Shown piece after piece: positions 10,522 to 22,600 of a stretch of 27,816 nucleotides of DNA (positions are counted from its first letter, which is position 1; each line of letters begins with the position of its first letter). The position numbers and the translations under genes were made by a program. This DNA is from Ettlia oleoabundans. Its lineage: Eukaryota; Chlorophyta; Chlorophyceae; Chlamydomonadales. The notes below the pieces were generated by a model. It worked only from the letters and a program-made list of their open reading frames with translations. It searched no databases and had not been told where the DNA came from. The stretch lies in assembly GCA_019693395.1 (NCBI GenBank), contig JAAMXP010002692.1, positions 1-27,816 of the forward strand, read 5' to 3'.

Positions 10522-10903
10522 GGTTAATGAGCGCAACTCGGCTGGCGAAAGTGAGGCATGTGCGCAAAGGGGGGGGGGGCCGCCAGCCTGTCGCCACGTA
10601 CGCGCACGTGCAGGGCGCTAGTTTGGGGCGTTGCTTGGGCTTTTGTAATTTGCCGATAAATTTTGATCAATGCCACCGCAGTGATTGGACTGATCAGGGG
10701 CTGCCTTCTGCCAAACGCCAGTTTTAACATTACTGCTGGGAAACCGGGACACTGCCCATTTTGCGACACAGAACGCTGTTTCAAATCTCAACCTTACACG
10801 CCTCTACTTCAACGTGACTGGTGTGGTCCTCCCAGTCTTGCGCTTGCTGGCTGCTCCCAGCGGGGGTGTGGGGCCCTGAAGGGCCTGTGGCGAGTGAGGG
10901 GGC
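10522..10903. promoter_or_regulatory. Divergent intergenic region between the GYF_2-ankyrin gene and THOC3
   Basis: The 382 bases between two outward-facing start codons contain an 11-G run (10569-10579) and an AT-rich patch near 10645-10672 (gataaattttgatcaa). They must carry both 5' UTRs and probably a shared promoter. No specific site can be named. Confidence 0.45.
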
Positions 10904-13282
10904 ATGACGGCGGAGTCGATTTTAGAATGGAAGCACAAGAGCGTGCGAGTGCACCGCCGCAAGGTGCGCCGCCACTGCCGCCAGTTTGGTGCTCCCACAC
11001 AAGCCTTCCTATGGCAGGCTGAAAAGCGGAGGTGTTTGATTTTGCAGGTGTTTACGCTTGGGTGGAACTCGGAGGGCAAGCGGCTGGCCAGCGGCTCAGT
11101 TGACCAGACTGTGCGCATCACCCGTGTCGATGACCATTGCAGCGTAAGGGTTTTGCGACCATGCTGCCATTGGTTGCCGCCTCTTTGCAAGCCGGCAGGC
11201 ATCATTGCTGCTCCATGCATGCCACATGGCCTGCCGTTGCTGCTGAGCTTGTATGTCAGGAAACTTAAGAGAATCCCTGGCATGAGTTCAATGTGGGCAA
11301 TGGCTGCCAACTTTCTTTCGTGCCACCAGATCAAGCAAGAAGCAGAGCTGCGAGGGCACACCGATGGAGTGACAAACCTTGCCTGGCATCCCACGCACCC
11401 CGACAAGGTGGCGTCGATTGCCGGGCAGGAGAAGAGTGTGCGGTGAGCATGCTAGCTATCAGCGCAGGGGATAGCCTGGCAGACAAGTAGTTCAGCAATC
11501 ACAGCGCTGGTAGCCGAGCATTGCGGCAGTGCTTGCACATGGTGTAACAACTGCAGCTCGCACAGTGCGAATTCTGCTCGTAATCTGTCATGCTTTTGGC
11601 CTTTGGCCCAGTTTGAGGTGTACACCCTGTTGCCACCTCGTGGGTGCAGGTTCTGGGACACCCGTGTGTCCAAGAACACGGCCACGGTATCGACGCCTGG
11701 GTCAAATCTGTATCTGGCTTGGTCCCCAGACAGCCACTACATGGCGGTGGGCAACAGAGAGGATGTGGTGTCCATCATAGATGCACGGTGAGGAAGATGT
11801 GTACCAAGCCTGCTGCCTGCTAGCTGATAGTGTCGTCGCTGATTTGTATGATGCTGCACTGCTTGATGGCACCTTGCACCGTAGTGCTTGTTTTCTGTAG
11901 CAGTACAATCTACCACCCTGATAGACTCAGGTGCATGCCATTACTGCTGCAGCAAAATGAAGGTTGCACACAAGTATCCGTTCAAGTATCAAGTGAACGA
12001 GATGGCGTTCATGCGGGATGGCAAGCAGCTGCTGCTCTGCTCGGGGCAAGGTAAGGGGGTTGTGTCCACGGTGGAGCTGGGGCACTGCAACGCCTGCAAC
12101 TAGCAGCCTCAGTTAGCCATGGACAGCCGTGTTGGCCGCACAAGCACCATACGAACTGATCATGCTCCGCACATTCAGTACACAGCCAGCGTAAACTCAT
12201 CAGCCACAGCATTAGGGTCACCTTTGCCACCACCATTGTCAGAATAGCAGCAGCTGGCTCTCTGCAGGCGAGCTTGAAATCTTGAGCTTTCCAGACATGC
12301 GCAAGCTGCGGTCTCTCAAGGGCCACACAGCCTCCGTAATGTCTGTGGCTGTTGACTGGCAGCAGCGCTACATCGCAACAGGTGGCGGCGACGCCGTGGC
12401 GTGTTTGTGGGATACACAGGTGCAGTGCGGCTGTGTGGCAGGGAGCCCAACCGCACAGGTCACTCGCCCCCCGATGTGGAATGACTGGGTTGAAGACTTT
12501 GTGGCCACCGGTTGTTCGCTTTCCTTCTGCTTGCGCCGCTCCAATCCTCCCTCCGCCCGGCTGATTGCGCTGTTGCATGCAGGACTTCATTTGCCAGCAG
12601 ACCTACATAGCCATGGACTATCCCATCCGGTGTCTCAGGTGAGTTCTTCTCTCCCTGCCCTCAGCGTCGCTGGATGTTATTGGCTTCCGCTGGAGTTTGA
12701 TCAGCCAAACGCTTGCTTGTTGCATGTCATCTACCACATGGGCAGTCGTCGTCGCTGGCTAGCCTGCCCATGTCGCTCAGTTACGGATTGATGCAATGGA
12801 TGCGTTGCCACCACAAGCTCCCTGCAGTTTTAGCCACGATTCGCGATACCTCAGCATAGCGGGGGAGCAGGCTGTGCTAGATGTTGAAAATTTGGAGTCG
12901 GGGCAGAGCCTGGGCCGGCTGTCGCTCAATGCTACGTGAGCAGATGTGTTTGCCGTTGTGGTGACTGGTCAGGGGAGGGTGCTATTGGCAGTTCGCGCCA
13001 TGCTCCAGTGTCAACTTGATTTGCCCGGGAGTACGCTGCACGTGTATGGCTCAGGGCAGGTACCAAATCGCGATGCGGTTTACGGTCTGACAAGCAGCAT
13101 GCTGGCTGTGGACCAGACCGGCCATGAGGTCAACTCCTGGCATGCATGCTTCTGTTTGCTGCCTCTGCAGTCCAGAGGACGTTTCTTGGAACCCGCGGCA
13201 CCACATGTTGGCCTATGTTGGGGGTTATGGACGGGATAGCACTGGCAATGACTTTGGCGAGATTGAGTTCCGCTGGAAGTGA
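10904..13282 (+). CDS. THOC3: THO complex subunit 3 (THOC3/TEX1), WD40 protein, 310 aa
   Basis: THOC3/TEX1 is the WD40 subunit of the nuclear THO/TREX complex, which couples transcription to mRNA packaging and export. Nine exons in phase: 10904-10963, 11048-11143, 11330-11442, 11650-11787, 11953-12050, 12268-12419, 12583-12638, 12828-12935, 13171-13282. The translation follows the THOC3 repeat order: VFTLGWNSEGKRLASGSVDQ, ELRGHTDGVTNLAWHPTHPD, FWDTRVSKNTATVSTPGSNL with LAWSPDSHYMAVGNREDVVS, the family-specific YPFKYQVNEMAFMRDGKQLL, GELEILSFPDMRKLRSLKGH, ATGGGDAVACLWDTQ, MDYPIRCLSFSHDSRYLSIA and PEDVSWNPRHHMLAYVGG, ending in EIEFRWK. Length is close to that of known THOC3 proteins (~310-350). 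The ATG is followed by a basic HKSVRVHRRK segment, as expected before the first blade. No odd features. Confidence 0.94.
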
Positions 13283-13810
13283 TCCCAGCAGGCCCGACAT
13301 CCCTGCCTACTTGCCCTGCCCGCCTGCCTATTGTTGCTAACACAAGGGCCCATTATCGTTGCTGCTACCGTGTCTGGCTTACGCCTAAATGTTGAGCAGC
13401 TAGGATATGGTTTGCTGGTTGAAGATAATGGAATGGCGGCCTGGCGGGACACTGCTGGCGGGACAGGGCGGCTGGGACTGCGAAAGCTCAGGCGGTTCCT
13501 CGACGGCCGATAATTGATTTGTCATCGGCGCACGGTCCATCTATAGCTTTCATAGCAGACTTTAAGCTCCCCAGCGCGCGTGCAGTGTGCGCGAGCATTT
13601 TATACAGGTGTTTCATGCCACATCTCGCTAAGCCTGTGCGACTATGTGAAGTAGCGAGGTTTCGCTGGCCTCAGAAGCGCCACTATGCGGAAAATGCGCT
13701 GCAAGTGGCGTGTAACTGGGGGGCCGCCACGCTGCTGGGTGCCGCCGCCACCGTCTGACCAGTGCTGCTTCCCTTGCAACGGATACCCTGCTGTTTCGCA
13801 TAAAACGCAG
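13283..13810. other. Intergenic stretch between THOC3 and the ARM gene
   Basis: This should contain the THOC3 3' UTR and the promoter of the next gene. The reading frame of the next gene stays open back to an ATG at 13685, so part of it could be coding. I see no other gene or repeat. Confidence 0.45.
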
Positions 13811-14979
13811 ATGGCATCTCCTGAGGACTTCCATCAGGCCCTTGACAGGGTTTCCAACCATTTGACGCCAGACAGCGATGCCAAGTCACAGGCAGCGGCA
13901 GCGGTTACAATCACTCTGATGCTGCAGCAGACACAGTTGCCCGCCGACCTAAGCACTACCACAGCACGCTTGGCCAACTTGATGGAATCTGCAGAGATAG
14001 CAGTACAGGTGAACGGAGTGGAGCTGCTGGTAAATGCGTGGGCCCATCCGCCAGCCCGCCCTCTCCCCGGCGCAAACCCTCAGCCTTGCATTCCATGTCA
14101 CGCAGATATGGTGGGCAAGATGCGCTTGATTGCTCCATTATCACTGCTGCTCTCGTGCTGCTCTGCAGAGAAATGTAGTGGCAGCGCTGTCTGCGTGCAT
14201 TGAGAGCAGCGACTCCTCCATACCCAGCTGCATAGAGAACCGCGTGGTGAGCCCATCAGCAGCATGGGGACACTGGTGTGTACGGTGGCTTTTACATTCA
14301 CTCCTGTCGTGGCATTGATGTTTACATTGAAAGGACAGCACACCCGCACCAGACTGTTGGGACTAAGTCGGCTGTCCCCCTGGTGGTTGCCTGGCTGCAG
14401 ACTGAGCGAGCTGTGGCGCTTCTGGAGGGCGGTACAGAGGATGTCAGCCTGCAGCTCAATCTGCTTGTACTGCTGGGCACGCTGGCAGAGGCCAGGCGGG
14501 ACACATTGCAGCTGGTGCTAGACAAAGGCGGCCTGCAACAGCTTCTGCAAAGGGCAGACCCCCAGTGCAGCGAGCAGCTTCAGGAGGCGGCGGTGGATGG
14601 CTGCTGTAAGCTAGCCGCCAACAGTGCTGCGGCCAAGGAAGCTGCGGCTGCTGCCGGGGCCATACCCCGACTGGCAGCGCTGCTCCACGGTGGTGGCAGC
14701 AGCAGCGGTGGCACCAGCAGTTCCGAGGTGTGTGTGCGCTCGCTGCTGTGCCTGGGCATGCTGATTGGCGGCTCCCCTGAGAGACAGTTGGAGCTTGCAG
14801 TCGCCCCAGGTGCCATGTCAGCTCTGCTTCGACTCATGCGCCAACAGGACGATCATGACTGCCAGCAGATTGCTGCGGGGCTGTTCAAGGAGCTGGCCAG
14901 CAATGCGGCGGCCAAGGAGGCAATCGCTGCTGCACTCAAAGAGCAACAGGCGGCGGATGCTGGTGCCAAGTTTGTATGA
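13811..14979 (+). CDS. Armadillo/HEAT-like helical repeat protein, 291 aa
   Basis: Exons 13811-14029, 14169-14246 and 14401-14979 (TGA) join in phase. The protein is almost all helix and Ala/Leu-rich. Armadillo-type helices are visible as repeated 'leader plus AAAKEA..AGAIP.L..LL' units: AAVDGCCKLAANSAAAKEAA with AGAIPRLAALLHGG, SEVCVRSLLCLGMLIG with VAPGAMSALLRLM, and QQIAAGLFKELASNAAAKEA. ARM proteins act as binding scaffolds; nothing here indicates the partner. The start is uncertain: the frame is open upstream to an ATG at 13685, which would add 42 Cys/Pro-rich residues, but MASPEDFHQALDRV looks like a normal N-terminus. The first exon could instead end at a donor 33 bases earlier (after VQ), also in phase. 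No membrane or targeting signal seen. Confidence 0.7.
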
Positions 14980-15210
14980 AGACGGCTTGCACACCTATGC
15001 GTGCATCAACCAGTCACCGCAAGTTCTGCTCTTTTGTCACATTGATGTCATTTGTCTGCATGGTGATTGACTTTGTGAAAGTTGTCTGGCGGAACAGGAC
15101 AAACAGCTGAAAAGTATGCTGCTGGACAGAAAGCACGTCTGTTCAAGTACATGCCGGGAATGCTTTCCTGGTAGCGTTGGACGAATGGCAGCGTTGGCGA
15201 GAGGCTTGAT

Positions 15211-16337
15211 TCAGTGTTTTGGCCAGAGTGCCGCGTCCTCTGTAGACGACAGCCCCACTTGCTCGTTGCTCAACTCCCAAAGCTCTGCTGCCAAATCGGG
15301 GTCATAAGCAGATGATGAGGCACGCTGTGGTCGCATGTCATGAAGATACAGCTCATGCCTGGCCATGTTAGGTGACAGCGCAGCGTGCAGCACCGTGCGG
15401 GCGCCCTGCTCCGGTGTTTGGAAGGCGGCTGCCGCCACCCATTGCAGCGGGGCACGGAGCAGGCCGGGCACATTGTCAAAAATGGCGGTTGCCACGCGGC
15501 CGGGGCTGACGGAGGAGCAGGTTATGCTGCTGCCCCTTTCCTGCAGCCGCCGAGTTAGCTCCGCAGTCATCAGTACGTTTGCCAACTTGCTGCGGGCGTA
15601 GTGCCCATACCACTCGCCGCCCAGCTGCCCCCAGCCGCTGCTGCCGCTACTTTCCAGATGTCTCCTGCCGCTGGCCTGGTCGCGGCTGATGTGCAAGTTG
15701 CCACGGTAGTGCGCCTGGCTAGCCACTGTCACGATGCGCGCCCCAGCCGCCATGAATGGCAGCATGAGACGCGTGAGGAGATATGGGCCCAGGTGGTTGG
15801 GTCGCCAATGAGCACAGCTGCGATCGGGTCCTGCTTCCAGCCCCATCACGCCGGCATTGTTCACCAGGCAGCCGACTCCTAGCCCGGAATGTTTGAGACC
15901 GGCGGCAAAGCGCCTGATGGATGCAAAGTCGTCCAGGTCCAACTGGCGGCACTCACAGCTGCCGGGAAGCTGGCGTGAGTCCAATGAGGCTTTGGCGGCG
16001 GCACAACGATCCAGGCTGCGGCAGGCCATGATGACGTGGTGGCCTGCGCCGCGCAGGCCCGCCGTCACCTCCAGCCCTGTGGACGTGTGAGTGCAAAGGG
16101 AAGGCAGGTGAGTGTGGAAAGTGTCACCAGGTTGACCTGTTGAATCAGCGCTGCGAGAGGTGGACACCAGAATACATTGTGGGGGCTGATGGGCGCGACG
16201 CCAACAGCCGGTGCGGTGTTCGGGGGAGCGGTGCCACCCTGGGCAGCTTGCATGCATCGTGGATGCCATGTGATCGCACCTATGCCGCTATTTGCGCCCG
16301 TTACGACACTAAGTGGCCTTTTTGGAGCGGCAGACAT
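15211..16337 (-). CDS. Short-chain dehydrogenase/reductase, retinol-dehydrogenase/WWOX/TIC32-like, 307 aa
   Basis: Classical SDRs carry out NAD(P)(H)-dependent oxidoreduction of alcohols and ketones. Two exons, 16337-16280 and 16076-15211 (TGA), join in phase inside the cofactor loop. All landmarks are present: TGANSGIG (~13-20), the ACR motif (~37-39) typical of NADP(H)-preferring members, VNNAG (~91-95), N113 in RPNHLG, the catalytic S139 (VTVASQAHYRG) and YARSK (Y179, K183), followed by VSPGRVAT. Length is typical. The AHYRG and SPGRV patterns place it with the retinol-dehydrogenase-11-14/WWOX/TIC32-like cluster; the substrate cannot be told. There is no clear N-terminal membrane anchor or transit peptide from this ATG (MSAAPKRPLSVV). 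It is tail to tail with the ARM gene and head to head with the coiled-coil gene. Confidence 0.92.
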
Positions 16338-16676
16338 TGTGGAGCGTGCAACCAGCGATGTGCACGCGAGCAATGAGTGCCGAGTAGCGTGACGGATGTG
16401 CTCGACATCAACGGTTATTGAGAAGTGGGGGACGTGGGTTCGAGGACCCGTTGATCCGGTCATCTGAAGGGTTTTTAGGAACGGCGTACTTGCCGTACTG
16501 CCGTACTTCTCAGTTGCTGTCAATCAAATGGGTGGTTGACACACTCTGCCCTGAGTGTGTGACGGTAAGTTAGCGTCTTCGCTGGGGCTGGCATAGGGAT
16601 TGAGAGGGCAATCCTTTGTCGAGTCCTGCATCGCAGTGACGCGCACCACACCGTGTGCAATTCAAAAAGCTACGCC
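16338..16676. promoter_or_regulatory. Divergent intergenic region between the SDR and the coiled-coil gene
   Basis: Two start codons face apart across 339 bases, so this holds both 5' UTRs and probably both promoters. A small repeat of gccgtact occurs near 16490-16506. No specific promoter element is recognised. Confidence 0.4.
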
Positions 16677-19600
16677 ATGAACGGTGAGAATAGCTCTCCG
16701 TTTGCACAGCGTCCCTGCAGCCCCAGTAAGGCGCTGCTGACGGCAAACACGACTGAGCCCGAGAGCCCTGGCAGCGAATGGAGCCTCAAGGCCCACCCTG
16801 GCAGCGCCACAAAGATCCCCAAGCCACCACCTGGTACTCCGCTACAGGGCATCATCAATCAGGCAAGTCGCCTCTGGCTGTCAACACCTGCTGCCGCCGC
16901 TGCTGCCGCCAGCGTCACTGGCCTGCCAACCCTTTGACTGAGCACCCAGCTCTACGTTTCCTTCCCTCCTTGCAGGGCCTCTTCAGCACTCCATTGCCCA
17001 CTCCCAGCCAGCCAGGGCTGCGGGAGGAGGGTCTGAGGAAGATAGAGCAGGAGCTGAAGCACAGGCTGGAGGCAGAGCGTGAGGCGCTGGAACGCGGTGA
17101 GCAGTGGCTGCAGGGCAGACTGGGCATGCAGCGTGCAAAGGGCGGCCGGCAACTAGTTTTGCGGTGATGGCATATACAGTCTTTCCAGCAAATCTCTGAC
17201 TGGTCAGCATTTACGTAAGGCACCAGACACCCTCACATTGTTTTCATCGTTTTGCCCGTCCTGTCGCAGCCAAGTGCGACAAAGCCATTGCTGAGCACCA
17301 TGAGGTGAGCTGTCTGTTTCTATGACAATCTCAGCAGCAGCACTAGTTTAAGTTTGAAGACGGGCAGCCGTGTGTACAACACCATGTGTTGTTTTCCATG
17401 CAGCTGCCCGCATCTGCTCCTTTCTGCCGTTCCAGTCCTTGTCTTTTAGCACCTTCCCTTGTTGTCTGCAGGCACGCTTAAATATCCTGACCAACAAGCT
17501 CAAGGAGACACAGGAGACACAGGAGAAGCTGGCGACGGTCCAGGAGGAGTATGCCCAGAGTGCAAAGAAGAAGCTGTCGCTGGAGCGTAACCTGCGTGAT
17601 AGAGAAGCGGCTGCGGCAGTCAACAAGGTGCAGGGGATTGTTGAGTCGCAGGCAGAGGGTAGTCATGCACCAGAGTCATCTCGTGCTTGTGTCGGGACAA
17701 CAGGGCTTAACTGTAACTCTGTAGATCGATCCTTGTGAGCAGGGTGTGGACGGCGTATTGAATGCATTTACCCACAAGGGATTTACACACCTGTGTGATG
17801 CCTGCAGGCAGGTAGCAAGTCCAACAAGCTGGACTTGAGCGGCGTGAGGAATGAGCTGCGCATTGCCACCGAATTTATGTCGGCAGCAGCTGCCCGCGTG
17901 GAGCAGGTGCGGCGGGTTGCTTGTAATCAGCTGATAAGGCAGTCCCAGAGGAATGAACTGCATGCCTGGTCAGCTACATTTTTCGCATGCTTGCCAACTT
18001 AGCACCCCATTACATCTGCAGATGGAGAAGGTGTGTGACATGCTTATGGAGAGGATGCAGGAGCTGGAGAACACCGAAGGAGCCCTCAGGTTTGTTCAGG
18101 CATGCAAGCTTCCCGTGTGTGCCAGTAAATCGACTGCACAGCTGTTTGGACTGCCTTTCTGTATTGTGCCTGACAAGAGCCACTGCCTGCTGCAGGCTGG
18201 AGCGCAACACCCTGGTGCAGGACCTGGCGCAGCAGCAGGAGATCAGCCGTGAGAAGGAGGTGGCACTTGCAGATGCGCTGGAGCTTGCAAAGCAGGTGCG
18301 TGGGTGCGTGGTTGCGCTGTGCAGCAGTGTCACTTATTTCCTATTCTTGGAACAGTTGGGGAACATAAAGGAGTTTGGCTTGCTTGACAAACTCATTGAC
18401 TTTGTGCTGAACATCGTGCAGGGCACACCCCAGGGCAATGATGCCAAGAAGCGCTTGCCAGAGTTGATGGGCACGCTGAGGTAAACCTTAATGCCGGCAG
18501 TTGGGCCAACGTGCAGTCACAGTCGTGGTGCAGCACTGGTGGTACTGTCACACAAGTGTTACACGCGTTTGTCACACTCATCTCATCATTTGGCCGCCAT
18601 CCCCTGCCCCATCTGCAGAGACACTCAGCTAGCGCTGGCTTCCGAGCGCGAGGCGGCAGAGCGGCTGGTCAAGGAGAAGGCGGAGCTGCAACAGCGCCTG
18701 AAGGAGCAGGTGAGACCGGCACTCATCGAAGTGGGACGGACGCTGGGCAGGGTCTTGCTCACCCATGCTACCTGCTGGATCCTACTGTGATTCATTTCCT
18801 TGCATTTTCGATTACCGCCAGTTATCACTACTGTGTTGGTTCCCTCCTGTTGTGCAGCACGGTGAGCTTGTGGCTGACAAGGAACGGGAACTGGCGCGCG
18901 TGAAAGCTGAGAAGAACGCCAGTTTGGAGAGCCTGGTCCGGGCCACTGCCGCTGCCACCAAAGAGGCGGGCAAGCTGGTGAGTGGCTTTCGAAGGATGCA
19001 GATGGGCCAGTATAGCATCTAGGCAACAAAGGGCCCTCAACAAGGCCAGCTACACATAACTATCACGACTGCGCTTGTCCTGCTCACTGTGCTTTTGGTC
19101 TTGGAAATAACTGAGTGGACAGTAAAAAATGGTCATTGTTACTGTCAGTGACACTGCTTGACTTAAGGTTGGGCCTGTGACACTGTAGAACGAGCAGCAC
19201 GAGACTGTCAAGGCGCAGCTGCAGCAGTCCCAGCAGCAGGCGCAGCAGCTGCAAGGCGAGCTGTCCAGCCTGCAGGCTGATTATGCCGATGCCTGCAGCT
19301 CCAAGGCGGACCTCTTGAAGCAAGTGCAGACGCTGGAGAAGCGGGTGGGTTGCAGGCCAGCTGGTGGATTATGCTTTCCTAACCTAGGACTTGGCTAAGC
19401 CGCAGCCTGTGAATTTAGCTTTTGGTGGCGCCATGTGCTTTTGCCATTACATTTCAGTTCCCAAACATGACGTGCATATACCCGCCTGCCTTGCTGCAGT
19501 TGACGATTGAGGCGAACATCCGCACCCAGCTGAAGAGCGATGTGCTGGCCAAGTCTGAGGCGGCCGTGGCATTGCAGGCCGAGCTGGCTGCGCTCAAGGA

Positions 19601-22600
19601 ACGCTACCAGAGCGAACTCTCCTGCGTGCAATATGAGGCCACCGCCGCAGAGCAGCGCTGCACCAAGCTGCTGCGTGAGCAGCAGCAGCTGGAGGCGACA
19701 AAGGCGTCACTGGAGGAGCAGCTGGCCCAGCGCGAGGCTGCTGCGGCCGAGATGAGCGACACGCTTGCGGCCGCTCAGCAGGAGGTTGCCCGCCTGGATA
19801 CCGTTAATGCAGAGCTCAAGGTTGCCATGGCCGGCAAGGTAGGGAGTGCAAGTGGGCCCATGACTAATGAGTTTTGGGCAGTAGTGTGCAAAGGAAGCCG
19901 AGACTATCCTGGGCAGAATATCACACGCCTGTCCCCGCTGCATGTCGCTTGCAGGTGGCCACGCTGGAGTCGGAGGTGGCCAGCCTGTGTGCGGAGCGCG
20001 AGGCACTTGAGCGTGAGGCGGATGCTATGTCACGCAACATGGAGGAGATGGCGCGGCAGCTGCAGGTGCGGTTGGCCAGCCTAAATTGTTCAATTTCCTC
20101 CTTGCAGGCGTACAAATAATGAGCCTGCAGCTTGCGGTTTGCCTTATGAGGCTGGCTTGATTTGGCTTTTGCCTGTGCCACCCATCTTGGGTGCAGGTGA
20201 ATGAAGAAGAGTTTAAGAAGCAGGCCAAGGCTGGGACGCCTCGTGGGGAGGGTGAGTGTGCATTTCAACTCACTAAGTAACTTGCCAATGCCAAACTCAC
20301 AAAGTAACTTGCCAATGCCAGGGCAGGAAAGCTAACCACACTGATCATGTCTGGGGGATTGCGTTCCTGTCGAGCACCATCAGGTGGTGACGCCCACTTG
20401 GCAGATCTCGAAAGCTGCGATGCCTCCTCTGACGCAGGTGCCAAGATTGTGGCACGCCTAGCTTTCAAAAAAATCAAGGAATTACAGGCAGTGAAGGAGG
20501 TGCAGCGGGGGGAGCTGGAGACCAAGTCAGCCAGTATCATGAGCCTGCGAACAACCATTGCCGGCTTGGAGGAGGCCGCTCGCCAGCATGGCATGCTGGT
20601 GCGGACCGCTGAAGCCAAGCTTGCCCAGGTGCGTGGCAATCAAGGTCAGGATGTTGAAGTAGTTGTTGGTGTAAGCCATCACTTGGTTTTGGTGTACTCT
20701 GCTGTTGCCATGTCAAGCACCCCTGCCGCCATGCCTGCCACAGGCCGAGGGGGAGGCTGCCAAGGTGAGGGGCGAGCTTGAGGCACAGCTGCAGCACACC
20801 ACTGCCCGCTGCTCCAAGCTGGAGGAAGACACCACCGCTGCTGCGGTGCGCATGGCTGCATTGGAGTCTGAGCTGCAACGTGACAGGGAGGAGGCAGATG
20901 ACCGGGTGGCTGAGCTGGCAGCGCAGGTGTCTAGGCTCGAGGCTGACCTGGCAGCAGCTGGCAGCGAGCGTGCTGCGCTGCAGCAGCAGCTGGAGGCAGC
21001 CGGCCGGGATGCAGCGACACTGTCGTCTGATGTGGCTGCCAAGGCACACCAGCTGGATGCCTTGCGCCAGGAGATGGCAGCAGCGCAGGCTGAGGTGGAA
21101 GCCAAGGTGGGTGGCTGCTGCTAGCCGCAAAGGCCACTCGCCTGGTAGCTGCACGCTACAGCTGGCATGTCGGGTGCGCTCAAGGCTTTCTCTGTCAGCG
21201 CAGCGCTTGGCCCCTGCGACTCGCCTGCCTTCTGACTCCTGTCTTTTTCCGGCTTTGCCTGCTTACAGGCCAAGGAGGCACAGGATGCCCTCCAACAGCT
21301 GGCTGGCGAGCGTGATGCTATTGCTGGCGAAAAGGATGCAGCTCAGCGGCAATTGGAGGAGTTGAGGGGCCAAGTGGAGGCGCTGCGGCAAGAGGTGGTG
21401 GAGGCGCGGGGCGTTGGCACACCTCACGGTGCGTGAACTCGCAACACAGACGGTTTGCAATGGTGCATCCATTCATTCATGTCTGATTGTACCTCCCCGC
21501 CAGCGGGTATCCTGGCGCAGACTCTGTAACTCTCCTCAGTCAGACGGTTTGCATTGGCATTCATCAGCTGGATCCGAGGTGATGCAGCAGAGTTATTCAT
21601 CAAGGGCGGGTTACCTTGATTTTCTGCTGCTTTACTGGCTCCTGACTGTTGTTGTGTTCCCTTGTTACCCTCGCAGGTGAGGCAGCCAAGACTGTGAGTC
21701 GCCTTGCCTTAGAGAAGATACGCAAGATACAGATTGATGAGGAGGAGCGGTCGTTAGATGCCGAGAAGAAGCAAGCTGAGCTGCAGGTATGCCAAGCATT
21801 CAAGAAGGTGTAGCTGGCATGCGCCTACGTTGTGCTGCGCTGGCTTTACCTTCAGCCTGTACCTGCTTCTCGCTAGTGGTTCCGAACTCTGCCTTGTCTG
21901 CCTCATACCCTTTGCCTGGTCACCCTGCAGACCCCTTTGTGCCTCCTTTTGCAGGCATGTTTGCAGGAGCTGCAGGCAGCCCTTGATGGCAAGACTGCTG
22001 AGCTGGCACGCATACAAGGCCAGCTTAAGGAGGCCGCCTCTGCGGCAGAGCGCACCCAGCATGAGATGCAGGCCCGCATCATCGAGATGGAGGCAGGCCT
22101 GGCAGCAGCTGAGGCAGCCAAGGCAATCATGAAACAGCGCTTGGGAAAGCTGGATGCTGAACTGCAGCAGCTGACCCAAAGCGCCTGCGCCAAGGAGGCT
22201 GAGCTGGCTGCCAGCGTGGCCAGCCTGACTGCTGAGCTGGAGGCAGCCAGCGCCAGCAAGGAGGCCATCGCTCGCGACCTAGCCAGCGCCCACATGCGCC
22301 TGGAGATTGCACAGCAGGAGGCGGCCACCAAGGTCCGCTGCCGGTGCTGTTTTGGGCAGGCAATGCTGTGGCTATGCCGGCCGTGCGCTGACTGGGCATC
22401 CTTGTACCTTACTGAAGCCTGAGAGGCATCTGCTGGTCACTGACTCAATGACTATCTATGTTTGTCTGCTGCAGATCGGTTCACTGCAGGCTCAAGTGGA
22501 AGCCCTAACTGTTGATAAGGCCGCCGCTTTTGAAGCGCGCAGCCACGCGGAGATCAAGCTGGCTGCTTTGGAGGCTGAGCTGTCTGAAGCCTGCAACGAG

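Noticed and set aside
10569..10579. Run of 11 G
   Set aside because: Single homopolymer in an intergenic region; could be slippage or an assembly artefact and has no second supporting signal.
12009..12590. Minus-strand open frame of 193 codons
   Set aside because: Antisense to THOC3 exons and introns; no recognisable protein features.
20744..20791. AEGEAAKVRGELEAQL as another copy of the GTPxGxAAK repeat
   Set aside because: It shares only GEAAKV; the GTP head and the KI..Q helix are absent, and such strings are expected by chance in Ala/Glu-rich coiled coil.
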